DNA of 9,537 nucleotides, taken from assembly GCA_027314845.1 (NCBI GenBank), contig DAHVAA010000045.1, positions 1-9,537 of the forward strand, read 5' to 3'. A program made the translations under genes and the position numbers. Within the stretch, counting starts at the first letter, position 1, and every line of letters begins with the position of its first letter. Source of the stretch: Thermoplasmata archaeon. GTDB lineage: Archaea; Thermoplasmatota; Thermoplasmata; UBA184. This document shows positions 1-6,796 of this stretch, in pieces. The notes below the pieces were generated by a model. It did not search any database. It was not told where the DNA came from and was given only the letters and a program-made list of their open reading frames with translations.

Positions 1-753
1 GGCCGCGAGGACCCCGGACCCGGCGAGTACCGGGTCATCGCGGCGGTCGGCGAAGAGACCGACAGCCGGGGGGCCCGGCACCTTCTGAAGGGTCCGCGCC
101 CCGACTATCTCCTGGTGGGGGAGCCGAGCGGCTGGGACGGAGTGACCATCGGTTACCGCGGCGAGTTGCAGCTCGCGGCCACCTTCGAGGCCGCCCGCTC
201 TCACTACTCCTCTCCGCGACCGACCGCCTCGGACCTCGCGTTCGAGTGGGTCGGCGCGGTCCAGCGGTTCGCGGCCCTAGACCGCGGGGATTCTCCGTTC
301 CGGTCCCTGACGGCGAAGGTCGTCGGGCTCGAAAGTCACCGCGTGGGCGGGACGGAGTTCGCCCGCGTGACCCTGGACGTTCGGATCCCGCCCGGTCGCT
401 CGACCCGCGAGGTACTGCGCGGACTCCCCCGCGAGCCCGGCCGTCCCTCGTTCGCCGTGCTCATCCACGTCGAACCGGTCGAGGTCGCGCGGACGAACCC
501 GGTCGCGGAGAGCCTCGTGGGCGGGATCCGCTCGCTCGGGGCCCGGCCGATGCTCTGGAGGAAAGGCGGGACCTCCGACCTCAATCTCGTCGCGCCGGCC
601 TGGCGCACGCCCGCGGCGGCCTACGGCCCCGGCAATGCCCATCTCGACCATACGGACCGCGAGGTCCTCTCGTTGGGGGAGCTCCGGCGAGCGGTCTTGG
701 TGCTCTCGCGGGCGATCGCCCGGCTCCGGGCGGCGCCGATCACTCCTCGATGA
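1..753 (+). CDS. lysK: LysW-lysine/ornithine hydrolase, M20 family (5'-truncated)
   Basis: The reading frame is open from base 1, so the N-terminus lies outside the window; about 250 residues remain of a family usually near 350. LysK-type enzymes are cytosolic metallopeptidases that release lysine (or ornithine) from the gamma-carboxyl of the carrier protein LysW, the last step of alpha-aminoadipate lysine or LysW-dependent arginine synthesis. Visible hallmarks are VGEETDSRGA (visible residues 16-25; Glu18 and Glu19 as general base and metal ligand), LLVGEPSGWDGVTIGY (about 37-52), and near the C-terminus GTSDLNLVAP followed by AYGPGNAHLDHT, whose histidine is the expected metal ligand. These favour LysK over generic ArgE/DapE, although the exact substrate cannot be told from sequence. 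The remaining lys/arg genes would lie to the left. The gene ends in TGA and overlaps the convergent pirin gene by 14 bases. Confidence 0.85.
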   Translation, partial: GREDPGPGEYRVIAAVGEETDSRGARHLLKGPRPDYLLVGEPSGWDGVTIGYRGELQLAATFEAARSHYSSPRPTASDLAFEWVGAVQRFAALDRGDSPFRSLTAKVVGLESHRVGGTEFARVTLDVRIPPGRSTREVLRGLPREPGRPSFAVLIHVEPVEVARTNPVAESLVGGIRSLGARPMLWRKGGTSDLNLVAPAWRTPAAAYGPGNAHLDHTDREVLSLGELRRAVLVLSRAIARLRAAPITPR

Positions 754-1615
754 TCGGCCGCTTGTGCTTGAGGAAGTCGCCGTGCTGGAGCTCGCGCATC
801 GCCTCGACCAGCTCCTCGCGCCGGTTCATGACGATCGGACCATACCATGCAACCGGCTCGTGGAGCGGCCGACCCGAGACGAGGAGGAACCGGGCCCCCC
901 GCTCGCTCGCGCGCATCCGCACCTCGTCCCCCGAGCCAAAGAGGACGGTCTCGCCAGGGCCGACCGGGTCCGCATCGGTCCCCGCGAAGGTCCCCCGCCC
1001 GTCGATCGAGTGCGCGAACACGGTGAAACCGGGATGGGTCGGGAGGTCGAACGACCCGCCGGGAGGGACCGTGACGTCCAGGTAGGTCGGGTCGACCGGG
1101 ATCCCGCGTACCGGCCCCTCGACCTTCTCGAAAGTTCCGGCAACGACCTTGACCCGGTCGCCCGCGTCGGTCGTGACCTCGGGGATCTCCCCGGCGGTGA
1201 GCCCCCGGTAGGCCGGTACGCTCATCTTCTCCTTGGCCGGCAGGTTGACCCACAGCTGGAAGCCAGACATCTCGCCGTCCGTCCGCTGGGGCATCTCTTG
1301 GTGGATGATGCCGCTCCCCGAGTTCATCCACTGGACGTCCCCCTCTCCGATCACTCCGGAGTTGCCGAGCGTGTCCCCATGCGCGACCTTCCCGCCGAGC
1401 ACGTAGGTCACAGTCTCGATCCCGCGGTGCGGGTGCCACGGGAAGCCCGCGAGGTAGTCTTCGGGATTGGTCGAACCGAAACGGTCGAGGAGGAGGAACG
1501 GGTCGAACAGCGGTACCTCGTTGTTCGAGAACGACCGGCGAAGTCGGACACCGGCGCCCTCGAGGGTCGGGACGCCGGGGAATCGGTGGACGATGGAGCG
1601 AACGGGGTCGGTCAT
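740..1615 (-). CDS. Pirin family protein
   Basis: A complete 291-residue bicupin protein of normal pirin length. The N-terminal cupin carries all four metal ligands of the family: His61 and His63 in WHPHRGIETVTYVL, then His105 and Glu107 in GSGIIHQEMP, matching His56, His58, His101 and Glu103 of human pirin. The block FDPFLLLDRFG (38-48) and the C-terminal segment SGRPLHEPVAWYGPIVMN are also typical. Pirins bind iron or another divalent metal; some act as quercetin 2,3-dioxygenases, others as redox-sensing regulators, and the role here is unknown. The ATG at 1613-1615 lies about 40 bases downstream of an archaeal TATA-like box. The gene is monocistronic or follows the broken CBS gene, and its stop overlaps the convergent lysK end. 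Confidence 0.93.
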   Translation of the reverse strand: MTDPVRSIVHRFPGVPTLEGAGVRLRRSFSNNEVPLFDPFLLLDRFGSTNPEDYLAGFPWHPHRGIETVTYVLGGKVAHGDTLGNSGVIGEGDVQWMNSGSGIIHQEMPQRTDGEMSGFQLWVNLPAKEKMSVPAYRGLTAGEIPEVTTDAGDRVKVVAGTFEKVEGPVRGIPVDPTYLDVTVPPGGSFDLPTHPGFTVFAHSIDGRGTFAGTDADPVGPGETVLFGSGDEVRMRASERGARFLLVSGRPLHEPVAWYGPIVMNRREELVEAMRELQHGDFLKHKRPIIEE

Positions 1616-1650
1616 GGTCGTAACCTTGGGTTATCCAATAGAGATTAGTA

Positions 1651-1660
1651 ACTTAAAGAC
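1651..1660 (-). promoter_or_regulatory. TATA-box-like element for pirin
   Basis: On the minus strand the sequence reads GTCTTTAAGT, an A/T-rich island in a very GC-rich surrounding, centred about 40 bases before the pirin ATG. With the usual archaeal spacing of about 25 bases to the transcription start, the leader would be only about 15 nucleotides. The assignment rests on composition and spacing alone. Confidence 0.5.
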
Positions 1661-1699
1661 AACGGGAGGTCCGGGTAACTGCCCCTTCCTCGGGCGCGC

Positions 1700-2335
1700 T
1701 CACCGCGCCCAGCGGCGGCGCAGCCAGGCAACCGCCCGCTCGGGCCCGGAGGCCGCGAGCACCTGCTCTCGTTCCTGGTCGAGCCGGGCCCACTCGATAC
1801 GGGCCTCGAACGGCGCCTCGCGCGTGAGGAATCCGATCACTTGGGACGGGTCTCTCGGGTCGACGACCGGGATCGCCCGTCCGTCGGTCTCGTGCCATCG
1901 GTCGACCGCGACCCGCAACGGCTCATCGGGGTACGAGACGAGGCGGGCCGGCGGTGCGAGCCGTTCGGCCGGGGTCGCGGGGTCCCCAACGAGCTCGAGG
2001 AAGCGCTTGAGGTCGGTGCGAGAGAGAAAACCCCCCCGTATCGGCCGTCGAGCTCATTCCCGGCCACGCTCGTCGACCGCATCTCTACGGGACCGACGAT
2101 GAGTTCCGTCCCGAAGTCGCGGACCAGGGTGCGCAGGACGCCCCCACCGAAGGCTCGCGTCCGACCCGTCGAGCGCGATGAGAGCGCGGCGGAACCGGCC
2201 CCTATCCGAACCGCTCTCGCCCCGCTAGTCCGCCGGGACACTTGCATCCAGCCGACCGGCCAAGAACCGAAGGAGGTCCCAGAGAACATCAAGCCGTCGA
2301 GGGAGCTCTCGCCGGCACGGCTGCTCTGCGCCGGT
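1700..2335 (-). pseudogene. Broken gene with C-terminal CBS domain
   Basis: The clearest part, minus strand from 2053 down to a TGA at 1700-1702, is open for about 117 codons but has no in-frame ATG or GTG. It encodes a CBS-domain end, GGFLSRTDLKRFLELVGD, then a second one, GRAIPVVDPRDPSQVIGFLT, and a helical tail; the pattern resembles the regulatory C-termini of ClC-type channels and other CBS-pair proteins. Upstream, between a G7 run (2031-2037) and about 2145, plausible coding continues in a different phase (TLVRDFGTELIVGPVEM). Further upstream, at 2153-2194, it returns to the first phase (FRRALIALDGSDAS, faintly universal-stress-protein-like). One extra G in the G7 run and one fewer in the G5 run (2141-2145) would join all three parts. 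A TAG at 2225-2227 interrupts the same phase. No valid start is visible. A decayed gene or sequencing indels in G-runs are the likely explanations. Function is unknown beyond adenosyl-ligand-type regulation typical of CBS domains. Confidence 0.55.
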
Positions 2336-3319
2336 TCAAGGAAGATGGACCCCCGGAAGGGCGAATACCCGTACGAGCGCGAAGGCGCACGCGGCCCCCG
2401 ACAGTGGCCCCAACAGCCAGCCGATCAGGATCTCACGGACGGTCCGCCACGAGACGCGAGACTCTCCTCGCGCCATCCCCGCTCCCACCATCGCGCCGAC
2501 CAGCGCCTGGTTCAGCGACGTGAAGTAGCCGAAGCTGACGAAGACCAGCACGACCGACGCTTGGCCCAACTGGGCCGCGGTCGCCGTGCGCACGTCCAGC
2601 CGGACGATGTCGAAGGCGACGCGGCGGAGCAGGGGCCGTCCCCACGTCAGGACTCCGGCGGCCAGCCCGACTCCACCGACCGCTCCGGCCGCGACCAAAC
2701 CGAGGAGTCCGGTCATGACGAGGCCACCGGAGGCGTTCGCGACGTCGTTGGCCCCCATGGCGAACGACGCCACCGCTCCGACCCCGACGAGCCCCGCCGC
2801 CGCCAGCTTCGGCAGCGTCGGCACGGAAGCGGGAGAAGTCGGGGCGGGCCGGGGGAGAAGGCGCGTCGCGAGGTACCCGACGCTCAGGGCGGCGAAGGGA
2901 GCGATCGCCCAGAGGATGCCCAGCATCTCGATCGTCGACCACTCGACCGAGATCCCGCTCGCGAGGCCCGCGCCCACCGCGGAAAAGACGAGGATCTGGA
3001 TGGTTGAGGTCGGGATCCGAAACGTGTTGAAGAGGGTCGTCAACCCGAACGCCGCCGTAACCACTTCGAGGACGAGTCCGACCGACGGCGAGCCGATCGG
3101 AAGGATCCCGTGCGCGACGGTCGCTTCCACCCCACCGCTCGCGAACGCGGCGCCGATGAAGGTGAGCGGAGCCATCACGAGAAGCGCGGTGCGGGCCCGG
3201 ATCGCTCCGACCGCGTGAGGCATCCCCATACACGCGCCCGTGTAGTGGGCCCCCATGCTGAAGGCGAAGCCCAGCGACGCGGCGAGCAGCAGCGCGCTCG
3301 TCAGGAGCAACTCGTCCAC
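2336..3319 (-). CDS. PiT-family inorganic phosphate transporter
   Basis: A hydrophobic membrane protein of about 327 residues from the GTG at 3317-3319. PiT carriers move phosphate, or metal-phosphate, with protons or sodium and contain two related halves, each normally with a GANDxAN signature. The second half has it intact (MGANDVANASGG, Gly189 to Asn195); the first half has MGAHYTGACMG (residues 22-32) instead. The helical hairpins usually reading PVSTTH are IPTSTIQ (102-108) and FTSLNQ near the C-terminus. A longer frame opens at a GTG at 3394, but that adds 25 non-hydrophobic residues before the first membrane helix and would start next to the TATA-like site, so the inner GTG is preferred. 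Direction and spacing suggest its own transcription unit, with the broken CBS gene downstream in the same direction. The substrate is uncertain because of the altered motif. Confidence 0.85.
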   Translation of the reverse strand: MDELLLTSALLLAASLGFAFSMGAHYTGACMGMPHAVGAIRARTALLVMAPLTFIGAAFASGGVEATVAHGILPIGSPSVGLVLEVVTAAFGLTTLFNTFRIPTSTIQILVFSAVGAGLASGISVEWSTIEMLGILWAIAPFAALSVGYLATRLLPRPAPTSPASVPTLPKLAAAGLVGVGAVASFAMGANDVANASGGLVMTGLLGLVAAGAVGGVGLAAGVLTWGRPLLRRVAFDIVRLDVRTATAAQLGQASVVLVFVSFGYFTSLNQALVGAMVGAGMARGESRVSWRTVREILIGWLLGPLSGAACAFALVRVFALPGVHLP

Positions 3320-3398
3320 CGACCCTGGCTCCGCGCACGACTCGGACGCGACTGCCGGGCATGCGGGGGCGCCACGGGGTACGGAGGCGACCACGGTC

Positions 3399-3406
3399 CC
3401 TTAACC
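3399..3406 (-). promoter_or_regulatory. Possible TATA-like element for the PiT gene
   Basis: The minus strand reads GGTTAAGG here, about 80 bases before the preferred GTG start and inside the 73-base gap behind the upstream gene (3395-3467). The usual spacing would put the transcript start near 3375, downstream of the alternative GTG at 3394, which argues for the inner start. The motif is weak. Confidence 0.25.
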
Positions 3407-3467
3407 GCATACCGCGGGTGGCACCTCAGGGGTGCAACGTAACCGGTCGGGCCGCCCGGGATGGGGG

Positions 3468-4439
3468 TCAGAACTCTACCCACACCCCTTCTCCCGTGGT
3501 GACCGCTCGCTCGTACACGAAGCGGGCTGCGAGAAGGTCCTCCACGGCGAGGCCCAGGGACTTGAACAACGTCACGTCCCGATGGGACGTGCGGCCGGTG
3601 ACCTTTCCTTCGAGGAGCTCCCCGAGGTCTCCCAGCACGTGCCCCTGATCGATCGCCCCTTCGGCGCACGGCACCCTCAAGTCGTCGGCCTCGGCCCATG
3701 CGGACTCACGTCGGTCGACGAACGACCGGCATCGCACGACGGCCTCGCTCGAAAGCTCGCGGAAGCCCGGTGCCGAAGCGCCGACCGCGTTCACGTGCGC
3801 GCCCTCCGTCAACCACGGACCCTCGACCAGTGGCTCGCGGCTTCCCGTGACCGTGCAGAGAACGTCAGCGCCGCGGACGGCAGCTTCCCGTTCGGTCACG
3901 ACCTCGGCGATGGGCCCCAGTCGCTCCACGAGCGAGCGCGCGTGGTCCACACGCCGGTCCCAGATCAGTATCCGGTCCACGGGCCGGACGAGGGGGACGG
4001 CGTGCGCGTGCGCCTCGGCCTGGGCACCGCTCCCCAGGATCGAAAGCGTCGAGGCGTCCGGGCGCGAGAGCAGGCGGGTGGCGAGCGCGCTGACCGACGC
4101 CGTGCGGATCTCCGTGATCGCGGTCGCGTCGATGACGGCACGAACGGAGCCGTCTTCCGGGTCGAAGAGGGCCACCAGACCTTGGTGGCCGGGCCGACCC
4201 CGTTCGCGATTGCCGGGAACGACGGTCAGCACCTTAGCGCCGAGCGTGTCGGGGTCGCCGGTCCAACCGGGCATCGTCGCGAGGAGGACCGTGCCCCCGG
4301 GGACCGACATCACGCCGCGGAGCGGCTGTCCCGCCCGACCACCATGCAGATTGCGGAACACCCGCTCCATCTGCTCCAGACATTCGGAATAGCCGAGCAG
4401 GTTTCGAACTCTCGGGCCGTCCAGAACGAGCGCCGCCAT
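3468..4439 (-). CDS. Ornithine cyclodeaminase/mu-crystallin family protein
   Basis: A complete 323-residue NAD(P)-dependent enzyme of normal family length. The substrate-binding side has Arg41 (PLRGVM), Lys69 (LGAKVLTV) and Arg112 (ITEIRTASVSALAT); the nucleotide-binding Rossmann fold begins with ILGSGAQAEAH (134-144) and continues to GAHVNAVGASAPG (213-225); TLFKSLGLAVEDL closes the fold. The family includes ornithine cyclodeaminase, archaeal alanine dehydrogenase, and mu-crystallin/ketimine reductase. The position of the catalytic aspartate of true ornithine cyclodeaminases (GGDCPG) is serine here (Ser222, GASAPG), as in mu-crystallin, so ketimine reductase or amino-acid dehydrogenase activity is more likely than ornithine cyclisation; this is inferred from memory of the families. 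It is divergent from hemA with 132 bases between their starts, and starts at the ATG 4437-4439. Confidence 0.88.
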   Translation of the reverse strand: MAALVLDGPRVRNLLGYSECLEQMERVFRNLHGGRAGQPLRGVMSVPGGTVLLATMPGWTGDPDTLGAKVLTVVPGNRERGRPGHQGLVALFDPEDGSVRAVIDATAITEIRTASVSALATRLLSRPDASTLSILGSGAQAEAHAHAVPLVRPVDRILIWDRRVDHARSLVERLGPIAEVVTEREAAVRGADVLCTVTGSREPLVEGPWLTEGAHVNAVGASAPGFRELSSEAVVRCRSFVDRRESAWAEADDLRVPCAEGAIDQGHVLGDLGELLEGKVTGRTSHRDVTLFKSLGLAVEDLLAARFVYERAVTTGEGVWVEF

Positions 4440-4534
4440 GTTCGGGTCGGAACCGGGAGAGCTAGCGACCCTCTAACGGTCTGCGGAGACGCGCACCCGG
4501 TGGGTCGGGGCGGCCTCTTGGTTCGTACTCACGG

Positions 4535-4542
4535 GATTAAAC
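4535..4542 (+). promoter_or_regulatory. TATA-box-like element for the hem operon
   Basis: GATTAAAC is the most A/T-rich spot in the 132-base divergent intergenic region 4440-4571. Its centre is about 33 bases before the hemA ATG, so transcription would begin within roughly 10 bases of the start codon, giving a very short or nearly leaderless mRNA. No Shine-Dalgarno-like sequence is seen in the C/T-rich stretch just before the ATG, which fits. For the opposite gene only a weak TTAGAG on the minus strand (about 4472-4477) is at a suitable distance. No operator palindrome was recognised in this region. Confidence 0.5.
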
Positions 4543-4571
4543 CTGCCTCGGAGTCGTTCCACCCTTCCTTC

Positions 4572-5861
4572 ATGACGCCCCGAGATGCGAGTCGTTCCGC
4601 CGCCGTCGCGGGCGGCCTTCGCCCTCGAACCCTTGGCCAGGGAGCTCGGGAGCCTTTCCCCTCGGACCGGCCCGCCCTGGTCGGCTTCGAATGCTCGCTC
4701 GCGACCTCCTCACTGGAAGCGCTCGAAGCCCTCGACCGGTCCCATCCTCCCGTCGAGATCGCCCGGCTTTTCGACCGGACAAAGGCCCTCGAGGAAGTGG
4801 CGGTCCTGCGGACCTGCCACCGTTTCGAGCTCTACTGCTGGACCTCCTCCCCGGAGGTACTCCAATCGGTGATCGACCGGGAGTTCGGGGGCGGAGGCGC
4901 TTGGCGGGCTCATCACCACGAGGCCGCCGTTCGACACCTGTTTCGAGTCGCCGCCGGCCTGGAATCGACCGCCGTGGGGGAACGGGAGGTGCGAGACCAG
5001 GTTCGGTCCGCGGCGTCCCGTGTACAGAGCCGATCCCCCCGGCCCGTTCTCCGCCCGCTGATCCTGGAGGCGGTCCTGGCGGCCGACGAGATCCTGCCGC
5101 GGGTGCCGAGGAGCCGATCGATCGCCGCGCTGGCCTCCTCCACGGTACTCGAGGAGAGCCCGCTGCCCTTCCCCCGGGTCTTGGTCGTTGGGAGCGGAGT
5201 GGTCGGGCGGGGCGTGGCCGAGCTCCTGGCGCCGTACGGCCGGGTGACGATCGTTTACCGGAACCGTCCCCCGGAAGCGGAGTTCCTCCGTTCGACCGAT
5301 GCTCGGGCGGTCCCTTGGGACAGCCTCACCCAGGAGCTTGCGCTCGCCGACGCGGTCGTGACGGCAGTGAAGACCCGCGGCCGCATCATCGGGCCGAACG
5401 ATGTCGGAGCTCGATCGCGCCCGCTCGCCATCGTGGACCTCGGGCTGCCGCGTAACGTGGACCCCTCGCTGCACGGGCATCCTGCGCTGCGTCTGGTCGA
5501 CCTCGAGGGGCTGCGGCGGCGCGCCAGCGCTAGTGCACCGCCCGCCGTCGAAGCGCGCGTGGCTGAGCGAGCCAGCTCGGCCGCGGAGAAGGTCGCCCGG
5601 GAGAGCTTCGAAGCATGGGTCGATGCCTTCCGACGCCGCTCGGAAGAGGCGCGGCGTTCTCTCGTCGAGGATACCCGACCGCTTCTGGCCTCGCTCTCCG
5701 CGGAGGAGTGGGCCGAGGTGGAGCGCTTGACTCGTCGACTCGCGACGCGCCTGCTGGAGGGCCCGACCGCCGGCCTCCGCGCGATCCCGCCCGGAACCGA
5801 GGGGGACGAGCGTCGTCGGTGGGCGCTCGCCCTCCTCGGCACCCGCCCGCCGGGATCGTGA
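4572..5861 (+). CDS. hemA: Glutamyl-tRNA reductase
   Basis: A 429-residue protein that reduces glutamyl-tRNA(Glu) to glutamate-1-semialdehyde with NADPH, the first committed step of C5 tetrapyrrole synthesis. The catalytic cysteine is Cys82 in RTCHRFELY. The block HLFRVAAGLESTAVGEREV (122-140) matches the conserved HLFRVasGLdSmvlGE region. The NADPH fold starts at VLVVGSGVVG (203-212), followed by the IVDLGLPRNVDP block and a helical C-terminal dimerisation domain rich in Arg and Glu. The reading frame is open far upstream (to about 3432), but that stretch is antisense to the neighbouring gene; the ATG at 4572 is the suitable start, fits the TATA-like box, and leaves an extension of about 35 residues before the first strand. 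The N-terminal SHKTAPVEIRE-type motif is not recognisable, and TCNR is TCHR, so this is a divergent member. It overlaps hemC by GTGA. Confidence 0.93.
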   Translation: MTPRDASRSAAVAGGLRPRTLGQGAREPFPSDRPALVGFECSLATSSLEALEALDRSHPPVEIARLFDRTKALEEVAVLRTCHRFELYCWTSSPEVLQSVIDREFGGGGAWRAHHHEAAVRHLFRVAAGLESTAVGEREVRDQVRSAASRVQSRSPRPVLRPLILEAVLAADEILPRVPRSRSIAALASSTVLEESPLPFPRVLVVGSGVVGRGVAELLAPYGRVTIVYRNRPPEAEFLRSTDARAVPWDSLTQELALADAVVTAVKTRGRIIGPNDVGARSRPLAIVDLGLPRNVDPSLHGHPALRLVDLEGLRRRASASAPPAVEARVAERASSAAEKVARESFEAWVDAFRRRSEEARRSLVEDTRPLLASLSAEEWAEVERLTRRLATRLLEGPTAGLRAIPPGTEGDERRRWALALLGTRPPGS

Positions 5862-6796
5862 CCGAGACGCTGCGCATCGGGACGCGAGGAAGCCCGCTGG
5901 CGCTCGCCCAAACCTCGCTCGTGCAAACAGCGCTCGCACGTCGGATGCGCGGGGTCGCCTTCTCCGTCGTGCCGATCGTCACTCAGGGGGATCAAGACCA
6001 GCGCCGCTCGACCGATCTTGACTTCACGGCCGCGATCGACCGGGCCCTCGAACAAGAGGAGGTCGACCTCGCGGTCCACAGCACGAAGGACCTTCCGGCG
6101 CGGGCGGATCCAGGGGTGCGTCTCGCCGCCTTCCTCCCCCGGGCCGACCCTCGGGACTGCCTCGTGCTTCACGGCGCGCCGGATCTCGCCGGGCTCCCTC
6201 CGGGGGCCCGCATCGGCTCGAGCAGCCCCCGCCGCAGAGCCCAGCTGCTTCGAGCGCGCCCGGACCTCGACGTCGTCGAGCTCCGCGGTAACGTCGATAC
6301 GCGCCTCGCTCGCTTGAAGTCCGGAGCGCTCGACGGCATGATGCTCGCGCGGGCGGGCCTCTTGCGGCTACACCGCGAGGGCGAGGAGACCACGGTCCTC
6401 GATCCGCGGAGGTTCCTTCCCGCGCCCGGTCAGGGAGCGATCGTGGTCGCGACCCGTACCGGCGACCGGGAACTGGCGCGACGCGTCGGCGCGATCGACG
6501 ACGCGCGGACCCACCGAGCGGTCGTCGCGGAGCGGAGCTTCGTGGAGGCCGTCGGAGGCGATTGCACCACTCCCCTCGGGGCGCTCGCGAGATGGCGAGC
6601 CGGACGGTTGACCCTGCGTGCGGAGGTGCTCTCCACGGACGGTCGCCGCACCGTGGCGGGCACCGCGGATGGCCCCGAGGACGCGGCCCGCGCTCTCGGG
6701 AGCCGCCTCGGGCGAGCGATCCTCCGTGCGGGCGGTTCCGAGCTCCTCCGGGGTCGCGGCAACTCGGCCAGCCCGCTGAGGGGGCGCACGGGGTGA
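5858..6796 (+). CDS. hemC: Porphobilinogen deaminase (hydroxymethylbilane synthase)
   Basis: A 312-residue cytosolic enzyme that joins four porphobilinogens into hydroxymethylbilane. It begins with GTG inside the hemA stop (GTGA overlap), directly before the family's first strand LRIGTRGSPLALAQ. Active-site features present are Arg10, Lys77 and Asp78 in VHSTKDLP (Asp84 of the E. coli enzyme), the arginine pair in GSSSPRRRAQL (120-130), and LRGNVDTRLARLK (142-154). Cys236 in GGDCTTPLGA is the attachment site of the dipyrromethane cofactor. The segment normally reading GGKGLFxKELE, between GD and VDLAVHS, is replaced by STDLDFTAAIDRALE (51-65), so the flexible active-site loop differs. The C-terminal domain is followed by a Gly/Arg-rich tail. 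It overlaps hemD by GTGA, implying coupled translation. Confidence 0.95.
   Translation: MTETLRIGTRGSPLALAQTSLVQTALARRMRGVAFSVVPIVTQGDQDQRRSTDLDFTAAIDRALEQEEVDLAVHSTKDLPARADPGVRLAAFLPRADPRDCLVLHGAPDLAGLPPGARIGSSSPRRRAQLLRARPDLDVVELRGNVDTRLARLKSGALDGMMLARAGLLRLHREGEETTVLDPRRFLPAPGQGAIVVATRTGDRELARRVGAIDDARTHRAVVAERSFVEAVGGDCTTPLGALARWRAGRLTLRAEVLSTDGRRTVAGTADGPEDAARALGSRLGRAILRAGGSELLRGRGNSASPLRGRTG

Noticed and set aside
1837..2292. A 151-codon minus-strand frame beginning with ATG at 2292 as an intact gene.
   Set aside because: Only its middle part looks coding; its beginning and end are rich in Ser and Arg, and the CBS homology continues in another phase after the G7 run.
1841..3007. A long plus-strand open frame of 388 codons.
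   Set aside because: It is opposite the PiT and CBS genes, is dominated by Arg, Pro, Asp and Gly, and shows no motif; it is a GC-rich shadow.
3320..3394. GTG at 3394 as the start of the PiT gene.
   Set aside because: It adds 25 residues without hydrophobic character before the first membrane helix and would lie immediately next to the TATA-like site.
3432..4571. The hemA reading frame is open far upstream, suggesting a fusion protein of about 809 residues.
   Set aside because: It lies antisense to a clear ornithine cyclodeaminase-family gene, has no recognisable domain, and crosses the intergenic region with the TATA-like box. Long open antisense frames are expected at this GC content.
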